Shown: positions 1 to 8,261 of the stretch, in pieces | Position numbering within the stretch: position 1 is the first letter of the stretch | Layout of the letters: every line of letters starts with the position of its first letter | Assembly (NCBI RefSeq): GCF_900114585.1 | Contig: NZ_FOTL01000001.1 | Location: 80,850 to 144,849 of the forward strand | Reading direction: 5' to 3' | DNA length: 64,000 nucleotides | Source of the DNA: Methanobrevibacter olleyae | GTDB lineage: Archaea; Methanobacteriota; Methanobacteria; Methanobacteriales; Methanobacteriaceae | Made by a program: the position numbers and the translations under genes | The notes under the pieces: generated by a model | What the model was told of the DNA's origin: nothing | The model's database searches: none | The model's input: the letters and a program-made list of their open reading frames with translations, nothing else

Positions 1-338
1 ACTGGAGTTTGAATAAGTATATTATCTCCTTCACTACTAAATGCACGAATGATGCTAGTTATTGCAGGCATAACTCCACTTGCAAATAAGAGCTCATCTC
101 TTTTCATATCAAGATTATATTTTTTCCACCAATTAATATAAGAATCAAAATAGCTATCTGTTAAAATAGAGTATCCATAAATACCATGTTCAGTTTTTTT
201 ATTAACAGCTTCATAAATTAAGGGAGCTACTTTAAAATCCATATCTGCAACCCACATAGGATAATCATCATCAAAAAAATCCCATTTAAGTGAGTTTGAG
301 TTTTTTCTATTAATTATTGACTTAAAATCGTATTTCAT
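1..338 (-). CDS. MalY/PatB-type PLP aminotransferase / C-S lyase (5' part only)
   Basis: This leftward gene begins at ATG 338 and runs off the left edge, so only about 112 N-terminal residues are visible. WVADMDF at residues 29-35 is the hallmark of the MalY/PatB branch of fold-type I PLP enzymes, which cleave cystathionine or cysteine or act as transaminases. The following GIYGYS segment and the LLFASGVMPAI stretch fit the same family. The PLP lysine would lie outside the window, so I cannot confirm an intact active site. The next gene upstream, a nitroreductase, is on the same strand about 60 bases away, but co-transcription is only a guess. Confidence 0.75.
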   Translation of the reverse strand, partial: MKYDFKSIINRKNSNSLKWDFFDDDYPMWVADMDFKVAPLIYEAVNKKTEHGIYGYSILTDSYFDSYINWWKKYNLDMKRDELLFASGVMPAITSIIRAFSSEGDNILIQTP

Positions 339-399
339 AAAAATTTACCTTATACAAATAGTTTAAACTTTTTTAATAGTTATACTGAATGCCATTTAA

Positions 400-915
400 T
401 TAATAAGTTTCATAATGAATTCTTGATGAGTCGAATTTATCCATAAACTTATTTTCCAAACCTTCAGCAGGATACCCTAATGTAATTATACAAAATGGTT
501 TTAAATTTTCATCATTTTCTATACCAACGATTTCTGCAATTTTATCCATTCTTTCTTCTTCTGGCGCTATACCATTCCAAAGGCCACCTAAACCAAGATT
601 AACAGCTTCAAGAAGCATATTTTCTGCTGCGGCACTCATGTCCTGTTGCCATACTAATTTATAAAAAGATCTTTCAATATTTGCAATCAAAAGAATAGCT
701 ACAGGAGCATTAGTAACACGAGGTTTAATTTCTCCAATTTTAGCTAAAGTATCCTTATTTTTAATTATGAGAAATTCCCAGGGTTCTGCACCTAATCTAC
801 TTCCAGGTGCTTGCATACCTGCCCTTAGGATTTTTTCTATTTTCTCATCTTCTACTTCTTTTGTATCATATTTTCTTATACTACGTCTTATCCTAATTAC
901 TTCATCAAAATCCAT
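400..915 (-). CDS. Nitroreductase family flavoprotein
   Basis: A 171-residue cytosolic protein of normal length for the short FMN-dependent nitroreductase family, which reduces quinones, flavins or nitro compounds with NAD(P)H. The N-terminal RIRRSIRKYD motif (residues about 8-17) is the phosphate-binding signature, followed by the APGSRLGAEPWEF segment that packs against FMN. The central MSAAAENMLLEAVNLGLGGLWNG segment is the dimer-interface helix typical of the family, and the C-terminal ITLGYPAEG matches the conserved end. The natural substrate cannot be told from sequence. Start ATG at 915. Confidence 0.85.
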   Translation of the reverse strand: MDFDEVIRIRRSIRKYDTKEVEDEKIEKILRAGMQAPGSRLGAEPWEFLIIKNKDTLAKIGEIKPRVTNAPVAILLIANIERSFYKLVWQQDMSAAAENMLLEAVNLGLGGLWNGIAPEEERMDKIAEIVGIENDENLKPFCIITLGYPAEGLENKFMDKFDSSRIHYETY

Positions 916-1076
916 ACTACCACTTAAAAGAATTATTAACTATTATTTAATATGATATAATTCTTAATAGTTTAAATAATTAATTAATAAAATTTAAAAA
1001 AAGTAGTGTAAAAGTTGTAAAAAAAAGTTCTAGAAAATAAAATATAATAAAAACTAAAACTATCATATCTTTATGA
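916..1076. other. AT-rich gap between nitroreductase and small ORF
   Basis: Very AT-rich sequence that should contain the nitroreductase promoter on the minus strand. No convincing RNA or repeat seen. Confidence 0.4.
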
Positions 1077-1247
1077 TTATTTAATGCATTTTTCTGTTTG
1101 GCTTTCATTATCTATTTTTTTATTAAATAATCTCATACTACTATCTATAGAATATTTAATTTTTTCATCCTCATATTCTCTTAACTTCTTCAGTTTTGTA
1201 CAAAAATTAGCATTTTCATATTCAGCTACAACTATTACAAAACACAA
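1077..1247 (-). CDS. Possible small ORF of about 56 residues after the K+ channel
   Basis: An open frame on the minus strand, from TTG 1247 to TAA 1077, too short for usual ORF lists. It reads as plausible protein: a hydrophobic start (FVIVVAEYE) then a charged helix-like stretch (KLKKLREYEDEKIKY). It begins about 25 bases after the channel gene stops. An AGGTGG sequence lies just before the TTG, but the spacing (one or two bases) is too tight for a confident start. It could instead be the 3' remnant of a decayed gene. I do not recognise a family. Confidence 0.3.
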   Translation of the reverse strand: MCFVIVVAEYENANFCTKLKKLREYEDEKIKYSIDSSMRLFNKKIDNESQTEKCIK

Positions 1248-1272
1248 TCCACCTTCTCAAATAATATCCTCA

Positions 1273-2112
1273 CTAATCATTTTCTTTAATTAATTCTTTT
1301 AGTTCCGTTAATTCCTTCTTTAATTCTTCGGAATAGATATTTGATATTTCTAATTCTTGTTTAACTTCATTTAATTCTTTATTAGTTTTTTCTAATTCTC
1401 TTTCATGAAAATTTAATTTTTGGTTAATGAAGTGTAAATTTTCATCTACACTAATACCACTTTCTAATAACCTATCTGTGAAAAATGATGATATTACCCC
1501 TGTAATTGTACTGAAAACTACCACACCTGCAACAATCAAAAAAACCGAAATAAGCTTTCCTAAAGGTGTTGTAATAATATCATCCCCATAACCTACAGTA
1601 GTTAAGGTAATTATAACAAAATAAAAACTATCATAAACGCTTTTTTGTTCAGTAAAACCTAATAAAAGAGAAAAAATTAGGACTAGTACAATTACAATTA
1701 CTAAAATTTTATCTATACCTGTACGTTTGATGACCTTTTCCAAACCATATTTTTTTATGATATTTACAGCTCGAAGTACTCTAATGATTCTTATTAATCT
1801 TAAAAAACGAGTGATATTAAGAAGATTAAAACTTGAACCTATTAATGTCAATGCTATTAAATCAAATGGTATTGAAGCAATTAAATCCAAAAAATGTTCT
1901 TTAGTGAATTTAAGTTTTGTATCTGATTTTAATAATCCATAGAAAAATTCAGTTAATAAAAGAGCACAAATGGTTAAATCGAAAAATTGAACATATCCTG
2001 CATATTCAATTAATTCAACACCAGGTATGGAAAGAATAATAAGAATTAAATCTATAAATATCAATATATCAAATATAATCCCTAAATCAGAAATAATTCT
2101 TTTTTTATTCAT
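1273..2112 (-). CDS. Voltage-gated-type potassium channel with C-terminal coiled coil
   Basis: A 279-residue membrane protein. The pore has the K+ selectivity filter TVGYGD (around residue 170), preceded by the pore helix and followed by a long inner helix. Upstream are several hydrophobic segments and an arginine-spaced helix (RFLRLIRIIRVLR) that looks like an S4 voltage sensor, giving a six-segment Kv/KvAP-like plan. After the last membrane helix, roughly 70 residues rich in E, K and L (from about 220) form a predicted coiled coil that may assemble the tetramer. There is no RCK nucleotide-binding domain. Voltage dependence is inferred from the arginine pattern only. Confidence 0.88.
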   Translation of the reverse strand: MNKKRIISDLGIIFDILIFIDLILIILSIPGVELIEYAGYVQFFDLTICALLLTEFFYGLLKSDTKLKFTKEHFLDLIASIPFDLIALTLIGSSFNLLNITRFLRLIRIIRVLRAVNIIKKYGLEKVIKRTGIDKILVIVIVLVLIFSLLLGFTEQKSVYDSFYFVIITLTTVGYGDDIITTPLGKLISVFLIVAGVVVFSTITGVISSFFTDRLLESGISVDENLHFINQKLNFHERELEKTNKELNEVKQELEISNIYSEELKKELTELKELIKEND

Positions 2113-2329
2113 ACAAACAACCCCTACTTTAAATTTGTTAAAAATTAGTCAAATAAAGGTTTATCAATATATCTATATATAGCTTTTGATTTAATATTAA
2201 AGCTTTAAAAAATAATAAATAGCTTAAAAATGAAAATAAAAGAAAATAAACTAAAATAAATAAGAATAATGAAAACTAAAATAAGATAAAATAATAAGAT
2301 AAAATTTAATATAAAATTAAAGATAAAGA

Positions 2330-2340
2330 TTTATATATAT
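2330..2340 (+). promoter_or_regulatory. TATA box before the DUF308 gene
   Basis: TTTATATATAT lies about 46-56 bases before the ATG at 2386. Archaeal transcription normally starts about 25 bases downstream of such a box, giving a leader of roughly 25 bases that contains GAGGTA as ribosome binding site. Confidence 0.5.
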
Positions 2341-2385
2341 CTTAATAAATAGAATATAAACAATAAATAGGAATGAGGTAATAAA

Positions 2386-2877
2386 ATGGAGTCAAATAAA
2401 ATTTTAGCTATTATATCAATCATTATTGGTTTAATATTCATTATATTCCCAATGTTTAGTGCTAATTTAATTTCTATCCTTATTGGTGCTAGTGTATTAT
2501 TATTTGGTATAGGTTTAGCGTATACTGGAATTATTTCAAAAGAAATATCAGGTGCTTTCTCATCAATTTCAGCAGTATTTGGAGTTGTAATGATTATTTT
2601 AGGGTTAGCATTTATATTCGGAACTAATGCAATTTCATTCTTAATAGGATTGCAATTTTATATAGTCGGATTTATGTTAATTGTAGCTTCTGTAATTGGA
2701 TTACTTGGAGGCCCAACTGCTCAAAAAACTGGTTCTATAATAAGTTTAGTATTAGGAATAGTTATTCTATTTATTGCAGTCTTTGCAGCAAATAATCCTG
2801 TATTAATTACTATAATTTTAGGTATTGCATTAATAGCACATGGAATTTCTGCATATTTACATGCAGATGAATACTAA
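2386..2877 (+). CDS. DUF308 / HdeD-like small membrane protein
   Basis: A 163-residue, almost wholly hydrophobic protein with about six membrane helices arranged as repeated pairs and many I, G, F and A residues. This matches the DUF308 (HdeD-like) family found across archaea and bacteria, whose role is unknown apart from acid-stress links in enteric bacteria. The N-terminus KILAIISIIIGLIFIIFP resembles the internal segment ISLVLGIVILFIAVF, as expected for the duplicated fold. GAGGTA sits at good spacing before ATG 2386. The gene stands alone with its own promoter and terminator. Confidence 0.75.
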   Translation: MESNKILAIISIIIGLIFIIFPMFSANLISILIGASVLLFGIGLAYTGIISKEISGAFSSISAVFGVVMIILGLAFIFGTNAISFLIGLQFYIVGFMLIVASVIGLLGGPTAQKTGSIISLVLGIVILFIAVFAANNPVLITIILGIALIAHGISAYLHADEY

Positions 2878-2910
2878 TGAAGGATAATTATTCTTCATTT
2901 TTCTATTTTT
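2876..2910. terminator. Palindromic hairpin and T tract, shared by convergent genes
   Basis: AATGAAGGATAATTATTCTTCATT type near-perfect palindrome (2876-2899; one mismatched pair) followed by a T-rich tract. It overlaps the end of the DUF308 gene and lies between it and the convergent serS, so it could serve both directions. Related AATAATTATTCTTTT segments recur at 2960-3020. Confidence 0.45.
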
Positions 2911-3013
2911 TTAACTTTTATAAAATAACCAAAAAGAGAATAAAAAAGTAAATGAATAAATAATTATTCTTTTACAACTAAAAAGAGAATAAAAAAAATA
3001 AAAGAATCAATAA

Positions 3014-4291
3014 TTATTCTTTTGCATCAATAATTGTTTTTCCTCCCATGTAAGGTACTAAGACCTCTGGGATTTTTATACTACCATCAGCTTGTTGATA
3101 GTTTTCTAAAATACAACAGATAGTTCTTTCAGTAGCTATCGCAGTACTGTTTAAAGTGTGTAATGTTTGAGCATCACCAGATCCAGCTCTACCCTGTCTT
3201 GTTTTAGTTTTTCTTGCTTGATAATCTTTACAGTTAGTGCAAGATACTAATTCTCTAAATGCACCAGAGCCTGGGAACCATGCTTCAAGGTCATATTTAA
3301 TAGCTGCATTGTCATTTAAAGCTGAAGATACAATAGCTATAATTTGATATGGAAGAGCTAATTTTTGATAAATTCTTTCAGTAACTTCCATTAAATGATC
3401 ATGTTGGTTTCTAGAGTCTTCTGGAGTTGAATAGATAAATTGTTCGATTTTTTCAAACTGATGAACTCTAAAGATTCCTAAAGTGTCTTTTCCATGAGAA
3501 CCTGCTTCTTTTCTAAAACAAGTTGAAAGTGCACAGTATCTTAAGGGTAAGTCTTCAGGATTGATGATTTCATTTCTGTGAAGTGCTGCTAATGTTTGTT
3601 CTGCAGTTGCAATTAAATACATATCTTCATTTTCAACTTTGTATAAAGTTTCTTCAAACTCACCAAGTTCAGAAGTTTCAGCTGCAACATCTCCTTTTAC
3701 AAAAAATGGAGTTTGCATAGGAATATAACCTTCCTCTTCAAGTTCTGCTAGGGCAAATTGAATTAAAGCTAAGTTTAAATGTAAGATATCTCTTTTTAAG
3801 TAATAGAATCTTGCACCTGCAATACTTGCTGCAGTTTCAAGGTCAGCACCATCAATTTTTTTAATTAAGTCCACATGATTCAATAATTCAAAATCATGTT
3901 CTGGAATTTCACCATAGGTTCTTACAACCAGATTATCATCTTCAGTATCTGAAATAGGAACATCATCATCAATAATATTTCCTACCCTATATCTATAATC
4001 ATCTCTAAGTTTAAGATAATCTGCATTTTTAGCACTTAACTGCTTAATTTCATTTGCTACTTCTTTACTTTTAGCAATAACCTCTTCTAAATTACCTTCT
4101 TCTTTTGCTTTTTTAAATGATTTAGATAATTTATTTTTTTCTGCTCTTAAAGAGTTTAATTTCCTTTCACCTTCTCTCCATAAGGTGTCATATTCAATAA
4201 CCTTCTCTGCATTTTCCATACTTCTAAATCTTTTTTTCTCAGAGTCAAATATCATTTCGGGATTTTCTCTGAATAATCTTATGTCTAACAA
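3014..4291 (-). CDS. serS: Seryl-tRNA synthetase (canonical, type 1)
   Basis: Charges tRNA-Ser with serine (class II aaRS). The 425-residue protein has the standard bacterial/eukaryotic layout: an N-terminal coiled-coil arm (about residues 30-110) with LRAEKNKLSK, then the catalytic domain with motif 2 (FRKEAGSHGKDTLGIFRVHQF, near 262) and motif 3 (NSTAIATERTICCILENYQ, near 380). Many methanogens instead carry a divergent, zinc-dependent 'methanogen-type' SerRS, so the canonical form is worth noting. Start ATG 4291 matches the family's MLDIRLFRENP opening. Confidence 0.95.
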   Translation of the reverse strand: MLDIRLFRENPEMIFDSEKKRFRSMENAEKVIEYDTLWREGERKLNSLRAEKNKLSKSFKKAKEEGNLEEVIAKSKEVANEIKQLSAKNADYLKLRDDYRYRVGNIIDDDVPISDTEDDNLVVRTYGEIPEHDFELLNHVDLIKKIDGADLETAASIAGARFYYLKRDILHLNLALIQFALAELEEEGYIPMQTPFFVKGDVAAETSELGEFEETLYKVENEDMYLIATAEQTLAALHRNEIINPEDLPLRYCALSTCFRKEAGSHGKDTLGIFRVHQFEKIEQFIYSTPEDSRNQHDHLMEVTERIYQKLALPYQIIAIVSSALNDNAAIKYDLEAWFPGSGAFRELVSCTNCKDYQARKTKTRQGRAGSGDAQTLHTLNSTAIATERTICCILENYQQADGSIKIPEVLVPYMGGKTIIDAKE

Positions 4292-4545
4292 TTTTTATTC
4301 TCCTTCTAAATGAATAAATAATTTATAATTATAATTTAATAATGATTTATAAACTTTTTATTTAATAAAAAGTTGAAAACATCCTATATAAAAATTTTTA
4401 CTATAAAATATTATATTTTTCTTATTTAATAATTATTTTGATTAAATTAACTTATTTAAAGAAAAACTTTAAAGAATATTTTTATTAAATTAACTTATTT
4501 TAAGAAAAACTTTAAAAAAAATTAAAAAGATATCCTTAAATTAAA

Positions 4546-5169
4546 CTAGATTTCATTAATCAAAAGTGAATATCTTAACTCTGCTTTTAATATTGGATCT
4601 TTAGAGATATTATTATGAGTTAATACTTTAATAAGTTTAAAATCATTAGAGTCTAAATTTTCTCTTTTTAAAACTTCTTTTTCTAAATAATCCGGATAGA
4701 CTAGATAATCAAAGTCCATTTTTAAATCACTGCTTTCATCCTTATCAAATTTAAAATCAATTACAGTTGCTCCAATATCTGAAACTATGTCTTTTAAAAA
4801 TTCAGAATAAACTTTAACTTTTTTATCTTTATTATTTTCTCTGATTTTATTAAATCCTTCTTCATCTAAAATAGCATATTTAATATCTTTTTCTTTATAA
4901 TTATTAAAAATAGCTTCAATAGCTTCATCTTCAATAGATTTATCAATTAAATTCCTTTCTAAAAGACAACCCGATACTTTTTTAATACTTTCTTTAATTT
5001 GACTAAATGTATTTATCTTAATAGCTACCGAATACATATTTACTTTACTTTCAGAAAGTAAAATAGCTAAATCTCCCTCTTCTGTATCAGGATGTTTATT
5101 TACTTTAAATTCATTAAGTCCTGCCCATTCAACAATTTGCTTACACATTGGAGTTGTAACAACTATCAT
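4546..5169 (-). CDS. Conserved hypothetical protein, probably methanogen-specific
   Basis: A 207-residue soluble protein with no signal peptide or membrane helix. I do not recognise the family. It opens MIVVTTPMCKQIVEWAGL, has a charged, lysine-rich middle, and alternates hydrophobic strands with helices in a way that suggests an alpha/beta fold (for example VKVYSEFLKDIVSDIGATVIDF). Only two cysteines are present (C9 and the one in SGCLLERN), so a metal site is unlikely. It is upstream of serS on the same strand but separated by about 250 AT-rich bases, so co-transcription is uncertain. Confidence 0.6.
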   Translation of the reverse strand: MIVVTTPMCKQIVEWAGLNEFKVNKHPDTEEGDLAILLSESKVNMYSVAIKINTFSQIKESIKKVSGCLLERNLIDKSIEDEAIEAIFNNYKEKDIKYAILDEEGFNKIRENNKDKKVKVYSEFLKDIVSDIGATVIDFKFDKDESSDLKMDFDYLVYPDYLEKEVLKRENLDSNDFKLIKVLTHNNISKDPILKAELRYSLLINEI

Positions 5170-5300
5170 AATATTCCTCTAAAATTAGATAAAAGACAAA
5201 AGATTTCTAATACATTAAAAGATTTCTCAAATTTTTAAAAATTCATATAAAAAATATTAACACTTATTAAATATTATATATTACTAAATATAAAAATTAT

Positions 5301-5394
5301 ATTATCTAAAAATAGATTATCTAAAAAGTATATTATCTAAAGAAATATATTATCTAAAAATAGATTATCCAAAAAATATATTATCTAAATAGAT
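5301..5394 (+). repeat. Six short repeats of ATTATCTAAA before comB
   Basis: ATTATC(T/C)AAA occurs at about 5301, 5316, 5332, 5349, 5365 and 5380, a spacing of 15-17 bases, ending about 70 bases before comB. Some pairs form TCTA-N4-TAGA dyads. This may be replication slippage or a row of binding sites. Confidence 0.55.
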
Positions 5395-5461
5395 TAATTA
5401 AAATAGATTAACTAAATCAATACTAAAATAGTATTTAGAATAATTTATTAGAGGCTAAAAA

Positions 5462-6214
5462 GTGAAAGTAAGTTTAAGTTTTGAAAAAGGTTCTTCAAAA
5501 GATCTTTCTATTGTAGTTGATGCACTTAGAGCAAGTACTACAATAACAGTTGCCCTAGATAAATTTAAAGAAATTTATCCTGCATACACACCAGAACAAG
5601 CAATAGAAATAGCTAAAGAAAAAAATTTAATCTTAGCAGGTGAAAGAAAGGGTAGGAAACTCGAAGGCTTTGAATTGGGAAATTCTCCAACTGAGATAAA
5701 ACAATATGAAGCAAGTAAAGATTCGTTAGTTCTTACAACAAGTAATGGAGTAAGAATTATGGAAAATATGGAATCTGAAATCATATTAATTGGAGGATTT
5801 GTAAATGCTAAAGCATGTGCAAAACTAGCATTAGAATTAGCAACTGAAGAGATTGAACTTGTTATGGGAGGTATTAATAAAACTTTTGCAATAGAAGACT
5901 TTTTAGCTGCAGGTGAAATATTATATTGGATTCAAGAAGAGCTGAAAAACAATGCATCTGAAGATAGATTAAATAGCAATGATGAAGATTACTTTAAAGA
6001 AGAAAGTGGAATAAGTGAATATGCACTTTCAGCTATTTTAGCAAGTAGAGATAAAGAATTAGCAGATAAAATTTGTATTGAATCTAAATCAGGACGTCGT
6101 CTTACTTATTTAGGATATAAAGATGATATTACCCTATGTATTAAAAGAAATATTAGTGAAAAGGTTGGAATTTATAAAGATGGAAAAATTAGATTATATA
6201 AACCAAATAAATAA
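5462..6214 (+). CDS. comB: 2-phosphosulfolactate phosphatase (coenzyme M synthesis)
   Basis: ComB removes phosphate from 2-phosphosulfolactate, the second step of coenzyme M synthesis from phosphoenolpyruvate. The 250-residue protein has family landmarks: VVDALRASTTITVAL (about residues 18-32), GERKGRKLEGFELGNSP, LTTSNGV and the acidic FAIEDFLAAGEIL segment. The start is GTG at 5462. An acidic low-complexity loop (about residues 160-185) is a local insertion. The next CoM gene in the pathway, sulfolactate dehydrogenase, is in this window at 26.5 kb, so the pathway genes are scattered. Confidence 0.9.
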   Translation: MKVSLSFEKGSSKDLSIVVDALRASTTITVALDKFKEIYPAYTPEQAIEIAKEKNLILAGERKGRKLEGFELGNSPTEIKQYEASKDSLVLTTSNGVRIMENMESEIILIGGFVNAKACAKLALELATEEIELVMGGINKTFAIEDFLAAGEILYWIQEELKNNASEDRLNSNDEDYFKEESGISEYALSAILASRDKELADKICIESKSGRRLTYLGYKDDITLCIKRNISEKVGIYKDGKIRLYKPNK

Positions 6215-6424
6215 TTATAATTAAAAATAATAGATTATAACTAAAATTAAAAAATTATAATTAAATTTTCATAAAATATATAAATATAATCAATCAAATT
6301 TAAATAACTGAAATAAAATTATATAAAATAAGTTAAATATTTAAAGAAAAATTTTTAAAATAAAAATAAAATTATATAAAATAAGTTAAATATTTAAAGA
6401 AAATATATCAAGAAGGATTATCTA

Positions 6425-7591
6425 ATGATTAGAGAATATTTAAAAATTATAGGAACTGCACATGTATCTCAAAATAGTGCAAATGAGGTAAGAGAGACTA
6501 TTTTAGAAGACCAACCTGATGTAGTAGCTATTGAATTAGATAGAGGACGATACATTAGATTAATGAATGAAAAAAAGGGTATTGTTGAAGATGATCAAAT
6601 TCATATTACCAAAATCATTAAAGAAAACAAAGTAGGGGTTTTCTTAGTTACCAATATTCTTTCTTATATGCAAAATAAAATTGGTGATGATTTAGATATT
6701 AAACCAGGTTCTGAAATGATCAGTGCAATTGAAGCATCTGAAGAGATAGGTTGTAGAATTGCATTAATCGATAGAGATATAAATATTACTTTACAAAGAG
6801 TTTTAAATCAGATGACAACTTGGGAAAAATTAAAATTCCTGTATGGCCTTGTTTCTTCATTATTCTCATCAGATGAAGAAGAAATGGATATTGAAGAGTT
6901 AAAGGAACAATCTAACATAGACCAAGCTATGGAATACTTTAAAGAAATATCACCTGGAGCATACACTGCACTTGTAAAAGAAAGAGATGCATACCTTGCA
7001 AAAGGAATACTAGGCATTCCAGAAGATAAAGTAATAGCTGTTGTAGGTGCAGGACATAGGGAGGGAATAATTGAATATTTAAATCATCCTGAAACATTAC
7101 CTCCTTATTCTGAATTAAATGATATGAATAAAAAAGGAGGAATTCCTTGGTTTAAAATTATTTTATCTTTAATCCCAATTTCATTTCTTGTGATATTTTT
7201 TCTTGCTTGGGTAAATGGAATCCAAATTGAAGAAGATATTGTGCAATTTGTAGTAATTAGTATGATAATGGGATTTATAGGTTCTATTTTATCCGGCTCC
7301 AAAATTCAATCTGCAATCATTGGAGGATTAGTAGCTCCACTCACTATTATTCATCCATTACTTGCTGCAGGATGGTTTTCAGGGCTTGCAGAAGCAAAAT
7401 TTAGAAAAGTTAGAAAAAGTGATATCAGTAATTTAGGTAAAATTGAAAGTTTAAGAGATTTATGGAGTAATAATATCATTAGAATTTTACTTGTGGTTGT
7501 TGGAACTAATTTAGGAGTTAGTATAGCAACTTTAATTATATTACCATCACAGGTATTTATTCCATTGTTTATGAAAATATTCGGAGGATAA
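6425..7591 (+). CDS. TraB/PrgY family membrane protein
   Basis: A 388-residue protein. The N-terminal half carries the TraB domain: IGTAHVSQNSANEVRETI at residues 9-26 with the GTAH motif, VAIELDRGR (about 35-43), and VVGAGHREGI near 207-217, the GxxH and E residues thought to form a metalloprotease-like site. The C-terminal half has about four membrane helices. Bacterial members (TraB, PrgY) block sex-pheromone signalling; archaeal members have no proven role. An 86-residue zinc protein follows about 95 bases later on the same strand. Confidence 0.85.
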   Translation: MIREYLKIIGTAHVSQNSANEVRETILEDQPDVVAIELDRGRYIRLMNEKKGIVEDDQIHITKIIKENKVGVFLVTNILSYMQNKIGDDLDIKPGSEMISAIEASEEIGCRIALIDRDINITLQRVLNQMTTWEKLKFLYGLVSSLFSSDEEEMDIEELKEQSNIDQAMEYFKEISPGAYTALVKERDAYLAKGILGIPEDKVIAVVGAGHREGIIEYLNHPETLPPYSELNDMNKKGGIPWFKIILSLIPISFLVIFFLAWVNGIQIEEDIVQFVVISMIMGFIGSILSGSKIQSAIIGGLVAPLTIIHPLLAAGWFSGLAEAKFRKVRKSDISNLGKIESLRDLWSNNIIRILLVVVGTNLGVSIATLIILPSQVFIPLFMKIFGG

Positions 7592-7654
7592 ATATCTTAA
7601 AAATATTTGGAGGATAAATATCTTAAAAATATTTGGATGATAAATATCTTAAAA
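7577..7654 (+). repeat. 26-bp tandem repeat, three copies, over the traB-like stop codon
   Basis: Units at 7577-7602, 7603-7628 and 7629-7654 differ by one or two bases. The first copy holds the last codons and stop of the TraB-family gene plus GGAGGATAAATATC, so the 3' end of the gene was duplicated twice into the spacer. Confidence 0.85.
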
Positions 7655-7687
7655 ATAAATAAAAAAATTATTTTTGGAGGCTAATGA

Positions 7688-7948
7688 ATGTATTTAATAT
7701 TTAGATGCGACTGTGGAAGAGTACTTTATGCTAAAAAAGGAGTAGCTACAAGAAAATGTACTTGTGGAAAAACAATTAAAGTAAAGAGTCGTAGAATCCT
7801 TCAAAAAGTAGAAACTGCAGAAGATGCATCTTATGCTGTGCAAAAAATGCAAGAAGAAATTTATGGTAGCACTAGCTTTAGAACTGCAGATGAAGTTAAA
7901 AATAATAAGTTTTTTAAACAAATAGATAGAAAAATAAAAAAATTATAA
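7688..7948 (+). CDS. DUF1922 small zinc-binding protein
   Basis: An 86-residue protein. The first 40 residues hold CDCGRVLYAKKG and CTCGKTIKVK, two CxC(G) knuckles that together would bind one zinc in a rubredoxin-like fold. This matches the archaeal DUF1922 family, for which a Methanothermobacter structure is known but no function. The C-terminal half is helical and basic (KFFKQIDRKIKKL). GGAGG lies nine bases before ATG 7688. Position after the TraB gene suggests but does not prove a shared transcript. Confidence 0.8.
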   Translation: MYLIFRCDCGRVLYAKKGVATRKCTCGKTIKVKSRRILQKVETAEDASYAVQKMQEEIYGSTSFRTADEVKNNKFFKQIDRKIKKL

Positions 7949-8261
7949 TTAATTTAAAAATTAAAATAAAGTTAAAGTTTATAATAATCTGTAAAAAAAT
8001 AACAAAATCATTATAAAGTTATAAAAATAATCTAAGTTAATTACTTAAAAAACATTAAATTTATAAATATAATTAATAAATATCATATTGCTTATTATAA
8101 ATTATAAATTTTAAGAAATATAAATTATAAATTTTAAGAAATATAAATTATAAATTTTAATAAATATAAATTACAAATTTTTAAGAAATCTTTGTTAAAA
8201 ATCTAATTTTATAAAAATTTAAAAAATTTTAAAAACAAAATCATTTAAGGACTTAATAGAA
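7949..8261. other. Intergenic gap with 23-bp tandem repeat
   Basis: Very AT-rich. Contains about four imperfect copies of a 23-base unit (ATAAATTATAAATTTTAAGA...) between about 8097 and 8188. TATA-like words are everywhere, so the promoter of the following gene cannot be picked with confidence. Confidence 0.6.
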
